From Bifidobacterium scardovii JCM 12489 = DSM 13734 (GTDB lineage Bacteria > Actinomycetota > Actinomycetes > Actinomycetales > Bifidobacteriaceae): a DNA stretch of 64,000 nt. Below, one piece after another: positions 8,565 through 18,740 of the stretch (position 1 is its first letter; every line of letters starts with the position of its first letter). A program made the translations under genes and the position numbers. The stretch covers positions 1,922,001-1,986,000 of the forward strand of contig NZ_AP012331.1 of the NCBI RefSeq assembly GCF_001042635.1, in the 5' to 3' direction. Under the pieces are notes generated by a model, which saw only the letters and a list, made by a program, of their open reading frames with translations, was not told the DNA's origin and did not search any database.

Positions 8565-8702
8565 TACGCCCCGGCGAGGGCCTCGACGGGCTGAGCCGTC
8601 ATGGATGGTCCAGTGGACCATCCATAGGCGAAGTGAGCATCCGCACCGCGGATGCGAAGGCCGCCCGAGAGGCCTTACGCCTCGGCGAGGGCCTCGACGG
8701 GC
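8565..8702. repeat. 27-bp direct repeat duplicating the 3' end of the FtsX-like gene, with a palindrome between
   Basis: 8565-8591 and 8676-8702 agree at 26 of 27 positions (starting TACGCC, ending CGACGGGC). The second copy is the last codons and stop of the permease gene, which ends at 8675. The first, read on the minus strand, gives PVEALAGA and then TAG, a second permease-like tail. Between them 8601-8625 is an odd palindrome with perfect 12-bp arms (ATGGATGGTCCA). This could be the relic of a lost tandem permease or a local duplication. Confidence 0.6.
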
Positions 8703-11455
8703 GGCGTCCGCACGGCCCTGCGGGCCGGGAAGACGCTGGCGAGCAGCGCGGCGACGGCGGCCACGCCAAGCACGGCGCCGTTGACGCCCCACTCAAAGGG
8801 GAACACGATGCTGCCATACTGGCTGAACACCATGTACGATCCCAGCCAGCCGAACAGCGTGCCGAGCGCCACGCCAACCACACCGGCGACGAGCGAGAGC
8901 ATCAGCGCCTCGACCGCGAGCGAGCGGCGCAGCTGGCCCCGGGTCATGCCGATGGCGCGCAGTGTGGCGGATTCGCGGGTGCGCTCGATCACCGACAGGC
9001 TCAGCGTGTTGGCCACGCCGACGAGCGCGATGAGCACGGCGACGGCGATCAGCCCGACGAGCAGCGCCATCATGCCGTTGATCATCGTCTCCCACTGCAA
9101 ACGTTGCGCGATCGGCCCGGACACGCCCACCCCGGCGCTGGACGAGAACGCGTCCTGCACGCCGGCCAGCGTCACGCCGAGGTCGGATCCCGTGGCATCG
9201 ACGCGCATGAGCAGCATGTGCTCAGTGGCGGTCAGATCGCCGTTGGCGAAATGCGCGGCGCTGACGAACGCCGCCGCGTCGAGGTCGGACGACACGCGCC
9301 GGTAGTCGCGCTGCACCGGCTTGAGCGTGATCGTCCTGTCCGCCGTGGAGCCGGCCGACCCCGCATCCCCGGAGACATCGTCCGCAGCCGAGCCGTCGGC
9401 GACGGCCGACCCATCCCTCGCCTGCACGCCGTACGAATTCGGCCGGAAGGTGACGCCGTTCGCGTCGAAGGCGATCTCCTTGCCGGAGATCGCGGAGTAC
9501 TTCGGCAGCAGCGCCGTGCCATCGTCGATCGTCACGCCGCTCAGGTCCGCCTTCATCACCTTGCGCAGGGCGTCGGCATCGTCGACGCCGATCAGCATCA
9601 CCGCCATCACATCGCCGCCGTCCTTCGGGGTCGTGTACATGACCGTGGCCGGCGCGTACACGGTGTCGGCCACGCCCTTGACCTTGGCCGCATCCTTCAC
9701 CTGAGCGTCGGTCATATCAGGGCCGGCGGCGATCATGTCGACGCTGTAGCGCCTGTCGAGCGCCTCGCCCATCGTCTGCTTGGCGCTGGCGGCGCCGGTG
9801 GCGATGGTGGAGACGAGCGTGACGCCGATGAGCAGCGCGGCGCCGGTCGCGGCCACGCGGCGCGGGTTCTTCTGGATGTTCGCGTGCGCGATCCTGGCGC
9901 TTGGCCCGGCGAGCGAGACCAGCGCGCCGATGCCGCGCATGAGCGCGGGCAGCCAGAACGTGGCGGACAGGACCATGCCGAGGAAGATGAACGCGCAGCC
10001 GGCGATGGCCATGAGCAGCACGGTCGCATAGTTGTCGGAGGCCAGCGACACACGGCCCGTGTTCATCTCATGGTTCTGCCATGCGGCGAACACGGCGAGC
10101 GCCAGTCCGGCAACGATCAGCAGGATCGAGCCGACGGCGCGCAGCACGCCGGCGCGGCGCGTGTCGGTCAGTTCGATCGGGCGCAGCGCCTCGAGCGGGG
10201 TGACGGCGGTCGCCGAGCGCGCGGAGCCGAGCGAGGCGAGCACGGTCATGACGATGCCGAACGCGATTGGCACGGCGAACACGGGCCAGCTGAGGACCAG
10301 CCGCGCGTCCATGCCGGCCGAGGCCATCACGCCGGAGGCGGTGAGCCCGCCCATCAGCGCGATGCCAAGCGCCACGCCGAGCAGGGACGCGATCAGGCCG
10401 AGGATGCCGGCCTCGAACAGCACGGAACCATACAGCTGGCCCTTCTTCGCGCCGATGGTGCGCAGCAGCGCGAGCGTGCGGCGGCGCTGCGCGACGAGCA
10501 CCTGGAAGGTGTTGGCGATGACGAGCGCGGCGACGAGCATGGCGAGCACGCCGAAGCTCAGCAGGAACGTGGTGGTGATGTCGGTGCCGGCACTGGTGCT
10601 CAGCGCCTTGATCGCCTCGCTGTTGGCGTCGTCGCGGGTCATCACCTTGTAGTACTTCGGCATCAGCTTGGCAATCTGCCCGGCCGCGGCCTGGGCCTTC
10701 GCGTCGGCGGTCTTGCCGTTGCCGTCGCCGCCCAGATCGAGCAGCAGCTGGTAGGTGCCGACCTGCGAGAAGTCGTCGACGCCGTTCATCGCGGCCATGA
10801 CGTTGTCGGAGATCACGGAGGCGCCGCCGTAGCTGGAGTACAGGCCGTGCGGGTCGTCGGTCAGGCCGACCACGCGCACGTCGGCGCCGGTCGCCGCCCC
10901 GTCGGCGGCGGCGCCGTTCCCGTCGGAGGTCCACTCGATGGGCGAGGTGACGGTCACCGTGTCGCCGATGGAGACGCCGAGCTGTCCGGCGAGGGTTTTC
11001 GGCAGGGCGATCTCGTCATTGTCGGCCGGCCGGTCGCCCTCGACGACGGAGACCGGCAGCAGAGCGGCGGTCCTGGAGGTGCCGACGGCGATGCCGGTGA
11101 CGTTCTTGTCCTTGTTGGTGACGATCAGGGTGGCGTTGGTATCGGCGCGCACGTCACTGACGCCGTCGATGGCGCGGACCTGGTCGAGGTGGAAGTCGGC
11201 GACGGTCCGGGAACCCGCGCCGCCGCCGTCCTTGACGCCGCTGTCGGACAAGGCCTTCAGCGCCTGCGTGTCGGGCATGACGACGTAGTTCGCCCCGGCC
11301 ATCTGCGCGGTCTGCTGGCGGCCGAGCGAGTCGTTCATCGTATTGGAGAACAGGAAGGTGGCGGCGATGAACGCAGTGCCGATCAGGATGGCGATGCCCG
11401 CGGGAATGAGCATCCGCGCGCTTTTCTTCATGAGTTTGAGGGTGATCGAAAACAT
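8675..11455 (-). CDS. FtsX-like ABC transporter permease (MacB-type exporter)
   Basis: 926 residues with the double-FtsX layout. There is one N-terminal membrane helix (about 12-35), a large extracytoplasmic domain with 'VVMPD' and 'SGVKDGGG' regions, a first FtsX core (VLVAQRRRTLALLRTIGAKK and following helices), a second extracytoplasmic domain (about 570-780), and a second FtsX core ending LSVIERTRESATLRAIGMTR. The C-terminus PVEALAEA is typical. These permeases pair with a cytosolic ATPase to export antimicrobial peptides or lipids, or to process envelope substrates. The ATPase lies 33 bp upstream in the same orientation. ATG 11455 is followed by a basic N-terminus (MFSITLKLMKKSAR). The substrate is unknown; the nearby two-component system hints at stress-induced export. 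Confidence 0.88.
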   Translation of the reverse strand: MFSITLKLMKKSARMLIPAGIAILIGTAFIAATFLFSNTMNDSLGRQQTAQMAGANYVVMPDTQALKALSDSGVKDGGGAGSRTVADFHLDQVRAIDGVSDVRADTNATLIVTNKDKNVTGIAVGTSRTAALLPVSVVEGDRPADNDEIALPKTLAGQLGVSIGDTVTVTSPIEWTSDGNGAAADGAATGADVRVVGLTDDPHGLYSSYGGASVISDNVMAAMNGVDDFSQVGTYQLLLDLGGDGNGKTADAKAQAAAGQIAKLMPKYYKVMTRDDANSEAIKALSTSAGTDITTTFLLSFGVLAMLVAALVIANTFQVLVAQRRRTLALLRTIGAKKGQLYGSVLFEAGILGLIASLLGVALGIALMGGLTASGVMASAGMDARLVLSWPVFAVPIAFGIVMTVLASLGSARSATAVTPLEALRPIELTDTRRAGVLRAVGSILLIVAGLALAVFAAWQNHEMNTGRVSLASDNYATVLLMAIAGCAFIFLGMVLSATFWLPALMRGIGALVSLAGPSARIAHANIQKNPRRVAATGAALLIGVTLVSTIATGAASAKQTMGEALDRRYSVDMIAAGPDMTDAQVKDAAKVKGVADTVYAPATVMYTTPKDGGDVMAVMLIGVDDADALRKVMKADLSGVTIDDGTALLPKYSAISGKEIAFDANGVTFRPNSYGVQARDGSAVADGSAADDVSGDAGSAGSTADRTITLKPVQRDYRRVSSDLDAAAFVSAAHFANGDLTATEHMLLMRVDATGSDLGVTLAGVQDAFSSSAGVGVSGPIAQRLQWETMINGMMALLVGLIAVAVLIALVGVANTLSLSVIERTRESATLRAIGMTRGQLRRSLAVEALMLSLVAGVVGVALGTLFGWLGSYMVFSQYGSIVFPFEWGVNGAVLGVAAVAALLASVFPARRAVRTPPVEALAEA

Positions 11456-11488
11456 GGGTGTGCTCCTTGGCTGAGCTGGCGGACCGGA

Positions 11489-12289
<801 letters not shown>

Positions 12290-12438
12290 ATCCGTTCCTC
12301 TTCGCATGATGGTCCGGGGCCTGTCCCCGACCGTTACCTTCAACTTACGGAACGGAAGCAGTACCCGACATCGTGCGGCGGGCTGAAACCGGGCGATCGG
12401 GGCCACCGCCGCGTCATTCCAGAGGATGAGTGCGCGGC

Positions 12439-13452
12439 CTATTCGTTCAGCCGCGCCGCCTCCACGGGCGGATCGAGCCAGTAGCTCTCCTTCTCGACGC
12501 TGACGGTGGTGGCCCACCAGGTCTGCGTGATGCCGGGCAGGCGGCGTATCGAGCGGTCGACCACCCGCCAGAGCGCCTCGTCGTTGTCGGCGATGACCTC
12601 GACCAGGTACTCGGCGCCGCCGAAGCCGACGCCGCTCATGACATAGGTGATCTCGTCGACGGCCAGCAGCTCACCGGCGTCCAGACGGTACGGGGGCGCC
12701 ACCGACAGGCCGATGAACGCCTGGCTGAAATCGCCGAGGCGCATGGGGCTCACCGTGGCCATGATGCTCATCACGCCGGCCTCCTCAAGCCGCTTGACAC
12801 GCCCGCGCACGGCGGTGTGGCTCACGCCGAGGCGCTGGCCGACCGACGCATAGCTGGCGCGGCCGTCGTCCTGCAGCGCGTTGAAGGTTTCGGCGAGGTG
12901 CGCGCCGAGCGTGCTCACGGGAGCGTCCGCGCCGACGTTCGCCTCATGCTTGCTCATCACGGGTTCGCCGCCGCATGCGGCGAGCAGCCGGTTGACCACG
13001 CCGACGTTGTGGTCGTCCAGTACCAGTTTGGCGCAGGAGAACACCTGGATGCGCTCCAGCCCGGGCAGCGCGCGCAGGTCGGATTTGAGGAAGCGGTCCA
13101 TCGCCGCCCCGGTGTAGACGACGGCTTCGGCGATGATGTCGGCGTCCCCCAGCGCGCAGACCACGTACGTGACCTGCGGCATCGCCTGGAGCGCGGCCAG
13201 CGCCTCGTCGCGGCGGCCGCTGATGCGCAGGCCGACGATCACCTGGCAGTAATTGCTCAGGGAGAGCGGGTTGATCACCGGCACCACGCTCATCATGCCG
13301 GATGAGGTAAGTTTGCGGTAGCTCTCGGTGGCCGCGTACACGGATATGCCGAGTTGTTCGGCGAGCGCCGCCATCGACAGTCTTCCGTCGCGCTGCAGTG
13401 CGGCGACGACCTCGAGATCGCGCCGCTGGATGTCGGTCCGTCCGTTCATCAT
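12439..13452 (-). CDS. Lrp/AsnC-family regulator with two tandem modules
   Basis: 337 residues, twice the 150-160 of ordinary Lrp proteins. The first half holds a helix-turn-helix (RDLEVVAALQRDGRLSMAAL, then LGISVYAATESYRKL) and a RAM-like ligand domain. The second half repeats this with LQDDGRASYASVGQRLGVSH and TAVRGRVKRLEEAG, followed by another RAM region. Lrp regulators sense amino acids and usually act as dimers to octamers; a fused pair could be a built-in dimer. ATGs at 13452 and 13449 are both possible after AACGAGG. The stop is at 12439. The target genes are not evident; neighbours include an ABC exporter and an ECF transporter, both in the same orientation. Confidence 0.85.
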   Translation of the reverse strand: MMNGRTDIQRRDLEVVAALQRDGRLSMAALAEQLGISVYAATESYRKLTSSGMMSVVPVINPLSLSNYCQVIVGLRISGRRDEALAALQAMPQVTYVVCALGDADIIAEAVVYTGAAMDRFLKSDLRALPGLERIQVFSCAKLVLDDHNVGVVNRLLAACGGEPVMSKHEANVGADAPVSTLGAHLAETFNALQDDGRASYASVGQRLGVSHTAVRGRVKRLEEAGVMSIMATVSPMRLGDFSQAFIGLSVAPPYRLDAGELLAVDEITYVMSGVGFGGAEYLVEVIADNDEALWRVVDRSIRRLPGITQTWWATTVSVEKESYWLDPPVEAARLNE

Positions 13453-13520
13453 GCCTCGTTCCTGCCCGCCGCCGCGCCGGTTCCTCCGTCGCCGCGAGCG
13501 CGCATGCCATCATCCGTCAT

Positions 13521-14357
13521 TTACGCCGCCTGAACCAGCATCGCCGTCACGACGGCCGCCGCGACCGCCAGCGTGGCGGCGAGCAGCGCCCAATCGGCCG
13601 GTCTCATGCGCAGCGTCACCCGGTAGGTGCGGGCGCCGGGCAGGCCGAGCCCCCGCGATTCCATCGTCCAGCCGACGCTCTGGCTCATCCGGTAGGCGCG
13701 GATGAGCACGGCGACGATGATCGGCAGGTACGAGGTGAAGCGCGTGACCAGTCGCGCCAGCGGGTTGCGCCGTGCGCGACCCGCCGTTCCCACCCCGGAG
13801 CCGCTCCCCCGGGCTCCGCCGGACAGGTCGAGCCCGCGCGCCCGCTGCGCGGCGGATACGGATTGGAAGATCTGGAAGAACACGGGAATGTAGCGCAGGG
13901 ATGTGGCGAGCGTGAGCCCGGCGCGATAGGGCACGCCGAGCGCCACGAGCCCGCGCACCAGTTTCGCCTGGCTGGTGGTGAACAGGGTCAGGAAGCAGGC
14001 GAATCCGAGGGCCGGTATGCGCAGGCCCATCACCGCGGCCATGACCAGGTTCTCCCGGGTGAGCCGCAGGAATCCCAGCCGCCACAGTTCGTGCTCGCCG
14101 CTCGGGTCGAAGATCGGCCACAGGATCACGATGAGCACGATGATCGGGGCGAGGATACGCCACACCCACATGATGCGGCCGGCGGGGGTGCGGTCGGCGG
14201 CGAGCATCGCGTGCTCGAGCGCGAGCGCGGCGAGCATGAACGCCCATTCCCGCCAGACCAGGCACAGCACCAGCAGGGCGAGCGACATGGCGAATTTGAC
14301 TCGCGGGTCGGCGCGGTGCAGCCACCCGTCGCCCGGCACATACAGATCGGCGTTCAT
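13521..14357 (-). CDS. ecfT: ECF transporter transmembrane component EcfT
   Basis: 278 residues with about five membrane helices and the EcfT coupling segments. ARGLDLSGG and 'MESRGLG' are the two Ala-Arg-Gly/Ser-Arg-Gly motifs that contact the ATPases. It begins YVPGDGWLHRADPRVK, close to the common xSxLHRLDPRxK start. ATG 14357 overlaps the stop of the ATPase gene by four bases (ATGA), so the two are translationally coupled. Together with the fused ATPase and the S component upstream it completes one energy-coupling-factor uptake system for a vitamin-like substrate. Confidence 0.9.
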   Translation of the reverse strand: MNADLYVPGDGWLHRADPRVKFAMSLALLVLCLVWREWAFMLAALALEHAMLAADRTPAGRIMWVWRILAPIIVLIVILWPIFDPSGEHELWRLGFLRLTRENLVMAAVMGLRIPALGFACFLTLFTTSQAKLVRGLVALGVPYRAGLTLATSLRYIPVFFQIFQSVSAAQRARGLDLSGGARGSGSGVGTAGRARRNPLARLVTRFTSYLPIIVAVLIRAYRMSQSVGWTMESRGLGLPGARTYRVTLRMRPADWALLAATLAVAAAVVTAMLVQAA

Positions 14358-15898
14358 CGTTGCCCGCTCCGTTCCGTTTCGGTGTCGGCGCCGGCCGCGT
14401 CCGCGGCTTGGCGCCTGAGTTCGCCCCATTCGGCGATGCGGCCGCCGTCCATGCGCAGCAGATGCGTGCAGCACCGGGCCACCGCTCGCATGTCGTGGCT
14501 GATCATGACGACGGTGACGCCTTGGCGGTTAAGTTCGCGCACCGCGTCGAGGAACCGGTCCGCGATGATCCGGTCGAGGCCGACGGTCGGCTCGTCGAGC
14601 ACGAGCACCGGCGTGTCCATGGCCAGCACGGAGGCGAGCGCGACCGCGCGGCGGTCCCCGTAGCCCAGCGTGGCCGGCGAGATGTCGGCGAAGCGCCGCA
14701 GGCCGAACAGCTCCATCGCGCGCTCCACCGCGTCGTCGACCTGTTCCGGGGTGCGGCCGAGCACCTTCGGGCCGAAGCCGATCTCGTCGCGCGTGGAGGC
14801 GCAGAAGATCTGATGGTCGGGGTTCTGGAACACGAAGCCGACGTGCGCCGCCATGCGGCCGACGCCGTTGGCGCGCGTGTCCAGCCCGTCGACGGTCACG
14901 CGGCCGGCGCTCGGCGTCAGCAGCGCGTTGAGGTGCTTGGCCAGCGTGGTCTTGCCCGATCCGTTGCGCCCGACCAGCCCGACGAAGGCGCCGCGCGGGA
15001 TCGCGCAGCTCACGTCGTCCAGCGCCGTCTCCCCCGCTTCGGCGCCGTCGTACCGGTAGGTCACGTGGTCCAGCACGATGGCCGGGTCCCGAGGCGTTCC
15101 GCTCATCGGCGTCACGGCGAGTTCGGGCTCGCCCTCCTGCGGCAGGGCGACGCCGAGCCGCGTGAACAGGCCGTGCTCGCGCTCGAACAGTCCGGCGTCG
15201 CCCTGCGCGGCGAGGCGGCCGGATTCAAGGACGAGGATGCGGTCGGCCCAGCCGGGCAGATGCGAGGTGTCCTGTTCGGCCATGATGACGGTCAGGGAGC
15301 GCCGGCGGCGGATCGCCTCAAGCGCGGCGAACACGTCGCGCTTGCCTTCCGGGTCGAGCGCGGCGGTCGGCTCGTCCACGATCAGGATGTCGGGTTCGGC
15401 GGCGAGCGCGGCGGCCAGGGCCACGCGCTGCATCTGCCCGCCGGACAGGCTGGTCGGCACGCGCCGGCGCATCCCGGTCATGCCGACCAGCGCGAGCATC
15501 TCGTCGATGCGCGCGTCCATCAGCGCCGGGTCCATGCCGCGGTTCTCCAGGGGGAACGCGATCTCGTCCTCGACGGAGGCGCAGAACAGCTGCGATTCGG
15601 GGTCCTGCTGCACATAGCCGACGCGCGTGGAGAGCTGCGCGACCGAGACGGCGGCGGTGTCCATGCCGGCCACGGTGACGGCGCCGCTCATCGTGCCGTC
15701 CGCCAGATTCGGGATGATGCCGGCCAGGGCCATGCAGAACGTGGATTTGCCGGCGCCTGTCGGGCCGACGACGCCGACGAACCACCCCGCCCGGATGTCG
15801 GCGCTCACGCCGTCGAGCCCGGGGATCGGGCCGCCACCGTCGACGATCGGCGCGTACCGCCAGCCAAGGTCACGAACCTCGATGAGTCCGCCCATCAT
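14354..15898 (-). CDS. ecfA: ECF transporter ATPase, fused EcfA1-EcfA2
   Basis: 514 residues containing two complete ABC ATPase domains in one chain, where many bacteria have two genes. The first half has Walker A GPTGAGKST, signature LSGGQMQRVALAAAL and Walker B ILIVDEPTAALDP. The second has Walker A GRNGSGKTT, a 'VFQNPDHQIFCAS' Q-loop and Walker B LVLDEPTVGLD. In the second domain the usual signature LSGGQ is replaced by LGYGDRRAVALASVLA, so the C-terminal domain is degenerate there. This asymmetry is known in some fused ECF ATPases. ATG 15898 or 15895 is likely, after AAGGCGG; an ATG at 15928 lacks a ribosome site. It overlaps ecfT by four bases. Confidence 0.88.
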   Translation of the reverse strand: MMGGLIEVRDLGWRYAPIVDGGGPIPGLDGVSADIRAGWFVGVVGPTGAGKSTFCMALAGIIPNLADGTMSGAVTVAGMDTAAVSVAQLSTRVGYVQQDPESQLFCASVEDEIAFPLENRGMDPALMDARIDEMLALVGMTGMRRRVPTSLSGGQMQRVALAAALAAEPDILIVDEPTAALDPEGKRDVFAALEAIRRRRSLTVIMAEQDTSHLPGWADRILVLESGRLAAQGDAGLFEREHGLFTRLGVALPQEGEPELAVTPMSGTPRDPAIVLDHVTYRYDGAEAGETALDDVSCAIPRGAFVGLVGRNGSGKTTLAKHLNALLTPSAGRVTVDGLDTRANGVGRMAAHVGFVFQNPDHQIFCASTRDEIGFGPKVLGRTPEQVDDAVERAMELFGLRRFADISPATLGYGDRRAVALASVLAMDTPVLVLDEPTVGLDRIIADRFLDAVRELNRQGVTVVMISHDMRAVARCCTHLLRMDGGRIAEWGELRRQAADAAGADTETERSGQR

Positions 15899-15994
15899 CA
15901 CCGCCTTGCAAGTCGTTCGTTGGGTCATACGTTACGTTGCGGGGCCGCCCGGCCCCTTCCATCAGGCAAACATACCCGCAGCGCGCTCCCGCGC

Positions 15995-16029
15995 AAAAAC
16001 AGCGTGGCTCCCGAGCACGGGAGCCACGC
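15995..16029 (-). terminator. hairpin terminator between the ECF S and A genes
   Basis: On the minus strand GCGTGGCTCCCG and CGGGAGCCACGC form a perfect 12-bp stem (16002-16029), followed by TGTTTTTG. It lies 35 bp after the S-component stop and before the ATPase gene, so it should reduce downstream expression relative to the S component. Confidence 0.75.
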
Positions 16030-16063
16030 GTCGCGAATCGTCGTCCGCCGATGACGGCGGCCG

Positions 16064-16603
16064 TCAGGAGGCCGAGGCCACGCCGAGGTTGCCCAGGCGC
16101 ACCAGCGGCGGGTACGCCTTGCGCACGGCCGCGAACAGCGCGAACCCGACGATCAGGCCGACGCCCATCTGGAAGCTGTTGCCGACGATCTCGCCGAGCG
16201 CCGGGCCCCAGCCGGACAGGATGCCGCCGGCGATGAAGTAGCCGAACACCTTCCACACGCCGGCCACCACGGAGCCGAGGATGACGTTGAGCGGCTTGAA
16301 CTCGCGCACGAGCAGGCCGACGATCACGGCCTGCAGGCCGTCGATGACGAAGGTGAAGATCGCCCACTGCGGGTAGCCGGAGATCAGGTCTGACAGGGCC
16401 GGGCCGAGGCCTCCGACGATGCCGCCGACCCACGGGCCGAAGGCGAAGGACGCGAAGTAGATCATCGTGTCGGACAGGTTGAGATAGCCGCGGGTGGGCG
16501 TCGGGATCTTGACGAACATCGTGAGCACGGTGGTCACGGCCGTCATGATGGCGATCAGCGGGATGGTCCCCGCCGTCAGCGTTTTCTGCGTACGTGCAGT
16601 CAT
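16064..16603 (-). CDS. ECF transporter substrate-binding (S) component, COG4720-like
   Basis: A very hydrophobic protein of 179 residues with about six membrane helices. The segment YLNLSDTMIYFASFAFGPWV, then GGLGPALSDLISGYPQWA, matches the HmpT/PF07155-type S components, which bind a small vitamin or precursor and dock onto EcfT. ATG 16603 follows AGAGGGAAACC. The substrate is not readable from sequence. Thiamin precursor (HMP) and vitamin B6 are the leading options, since S components of this group include both and a pyridoxal kinase gene lies 2 kb away. No thiamin riboswitch was seen in the leader. Confidence 0.85.
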   Translation of the reverse strand: MTARTQKTLTAGTIPLIAIMTAVTTVLTMFVKIPTPTRGYLNLSDTMIYFASFAFGPWVGGIVGGLGPALSDLISGYPQWAIFTFVIDGLQAVIVGLLVREFKPLNVILGSVVAGVWKVFGYFIAGGILSGWGPALGEIVGNSFQMGVGLIVGFALFAAVRKAYPPLVRLGNLGVASAS

Positions 16604-16958
16604 GGTTTCCCTCTCTTGCATGAATCAATGACTGATTGCTGCGGACCGCACGTCATGGGTAATTCGACATGAATAGTTCAACTCCTGCGATCCAATACAG
16701 TATTGTACGCCTATTTGAAACAAAACATTGACTATATGTTTCAATTCATCAAAATATGAGATTGTTTTTCGATGATTTTACAGCCGGAGCCCCACGTCAT
16801 TGTAGCACCCCGGACAACAGTCATGGCCGGGGCCTCCCCTGACGAGGAAGGAGGCATCCGGCCATCCGCTGCGGTTATGGACGTTCGGTTATAATCCGCC
16901 GGCTACGGCGCGGCCGGCTACGGCGTCGGACCGCCGCCGGCCGCGCGTCACTTGCGCG
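16604..16958. promoter_or_regulatory. AT-rich leader of the ECF operon with two inverted repeats
   Basis: This gap of 355 bp is clearly more A+T-rich than its surroundings at 16680-16790. It holds CAATAC-A-GTATTG (16693-16705) and a spaced repeat TTGAAACA (16715-16722) with its inverse TGTTTCAA (16737-16744), 14 bases apart. Both lie upstream of the S gene and are plausible repressor sites. At 16824-16865 there is an imperfect GC hairpin (GGCCGG..CCTCC / GGAGG..CCGGCC), a possible terminator for the sulfhydrylase gene, but with no T run. No coding frame fits. Confidence 0.5.
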
Positions 16959-18275
16959 TCACTTCGCCAGTCCGGAGGCGCGCAGCGCCTCGAAGCCACC
17001 CTTGAGGTCGTCGAGGATGTCCTCGATGTTCTCGGTGCCGATGGACAGGCGGATGGTGCCCTGGTGGATGCCCTGGTCCTCGAGCTCCTCCAGGGTCTCC
17101 TGGGAGTGCGTGGTGGAGGCCGGGTGGATCACGAGGGACTTCGCGTCGGCGACGTTGGCCAGCAGGGAGAACAGGTGCAGGTTGTCGATGAACACGCGCG
17201 CCGCGTCCTTGCCGCCCTTGATGTCGAAGGTGAAGATGGAGCCGGCGCCGTTCGGGAAGTACTTCTCGTACAGGTCGTGGTCAGGGCGGCCCGGGATGGA
17301 CGGGTGGGAGACGGACTCGACCTCGGGCACGGTCTGCAGGTACTCGACGACCTTCAGCGCGTTCTGGACGTGGCGTTCGACGTGCAGCGACAGGGTCTCG
17401 GTGCCCTGCAGCAGCAGGAAGGCGGCGAACGGGGACAGGGTGGCGCCGGTGTCGCGCAGCAGGATGGCGCGCACGCGGGTCACGAAGGCGGCGCCGCCGA
17501 GGGCCTCGTAGAAGTTCAGGCCGTGGTAGGAGGGGTCCGGCTCGGTCAGGGTCGGGAACTTGCCCGGCACCTCGGCCCAGTTGAAGTTGCCGCCTTCGAC
17601 GATCACGCCGCCGAGGGTGGTGCCGTGGCCGCCGATGAACTTGGTGGCGGACTCGACCACGACGTCGGCGCCGTGCTCCAGCGGGCGGAACAGGTACGGG
17701 GTGGCGAAGGTGTTGTCCACGATCACCGGCAGGTGGTGCTTGTGGGCGATGGCGGAGATGGCCTCGAAGTCCGGCAGGTCGGCGTTCGGGTTGCCGAAGG
17801 TCTCGAAGTAGACGAGCTTGGTGTTCTCCTGGATGGCGTCCTCGAACTCCTGCGGGTTCTCGGCGGAGACGAAGGTGGTGGTGATGCCGTCGCGCGGCAG
17901 GGTGTGGCGCAGCAGGTTGAAGGTGCCGCCGTAGATGTTCTTGGCGGCGACGATGTGGTCGCCGGACTGGGTGATGTTGCGCACGGCGTATTCGACGGCG
18001 GCCGCGCCGGAGGCGACGGCCAGGCCGGCCGTGCCGCCTTCGAGGGCGGCGATGCGGTCCTCGAAGACGCCCTGCGTGGTGTTGGTCAGGCGGCCGTAGA
18101 TGTTGCCCGGGTCGGCGAGGCCGAAGCGGGCCTCGGCGTGGTCGAAGTTGTGGAAGACGTAGCTGGTGGTGGCGTAGATCGGCACCGCGCGGGAATCGGT
18201 GGCCGGGTCGGCCTGCTCCTGGCCCACATGCAGCTGCAGGGTCTCGAAACGGTACTTCTTGTTGGCTTCGGTCAT
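16959..18275 (-). CDS. metY: O-acetylhomoserine aminocarboxypropyltransferase (sulfhydrylase)
   Basis: A PLP-dependent Cys/Met-metabolism enzyme of 438 residues that makes homocysteine (or methionine) from O-acetylhomoserine and sulfide (or methanethiol). Typical features are [20 protein letters not shown] at the start, YGRLTNTT, '[17 protein letters not shown]', the PLP-lysine segment [16 protein letters not shown] and a C-terminal [16 protein letters not shown]. Length and the long GG-rich central insert fit MetY rather than the shorter MetB. ATG 18275 follows AAAGGAGCC; an in-frame ATG at 18347 has no ribosome site. It stands alone on the minus strand, diverging from the pyridoxal kinase gene, which makes its cofactor. 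Confidence 0.92.
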   Translation of the reverse strand: MTEANKKYRFETLQLHVGQEQADPATDSRAVPIYATTSYVFHNFDHAEARFGLADPGNIYGRLTNTTQGVFEDRIAALEGGTAGLAVASGAAAVEYAVRNITQSGDHIVAAKNIYGGTFNLLRHTLPRDGITTTFVSAENPQEFEDAIQENTKLVYFETFGNPNADLPDFEAISAIAHKHHLPVIVDNTFATPYLFRPLEHGADVVVESATKFIGGHGTTLGGVIVEGGNFNWAEVPGKFPTLTEPDPSYHGLNFYEALGGAAFVTRVRAILLRDTGATLSPFAAFLLLQGTETLSLHVERHVQNALKVVEYLQTVPEVESVSHPSIPGRPDHDLYEKYFPNGAGSIFTFDIKGGKDAARVFIDNLHLFSLLANVADAKSLVIHPASTTHSQETLEELEDQGIHQGTIRLSIGTENIEDILDDLKGGFEALRASGLAK

Positions 18276-18740
18276 GGTCTTGGCTCCTTTGATGGATGTC
18301 TGCGCCGGTGGCACAGGGTCGGTTGCGGTTGTACTGTCCTTACCCATCGGGCTCCGGCCGGCTTTGCGGTCGATCCGTCGTTCGGCGAGGTGTTGGTTTC
18401 AGACCTTACGAGCCGAGGCCGGCGCGTCGCAAGCCGAGCGCTATCGGAGTTGCCTATACCCCCTTATCAACCGTTGGAATCATTGCTCTGCGCCCGCTGC
18501 GCGAGGGAGAACTCGGAGCCGCGAAACCGCGCGACACGCCGTGGCCCCGGGATCCGCCGGGAATGGCCGGAACGGGTGCCGGAGCCGCTTGTCAGGTCGC
18601 GCGCTACAGTCGTACATCAGATCGCGGCATCCGCCGCGCTTCCCGCAACGCCGTCCGGCCGGGCCATCGCATCCCGCCGGCCCGCACCGGACCTCGCCCC
18701 CGCCGGAGCGGCGACGGACGCTCATGAAAGGCCTTCAACC
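18276..18740. other. divergent intergenic region without a visible gene
   Basis: 465 bp between the sulfhydrylase gene and the pyridoxal kinase gene. It must hold promoters for both directions, but no convincing -10/-35 pair, known riboswitch core or conserved coding frame could be recognised. A short A/T-poor stretch around 18460 (TATACCCCC) is the only notable local sequence. Confidence 0.5.

Noticed and set aside
16604..16860. Thiamin (TPP) riboswitch before the ECF S gene
   Set aside because: A GGGGTGC-like segment is present, but CTGAGA and ACCTGATC-type core elements are absent.
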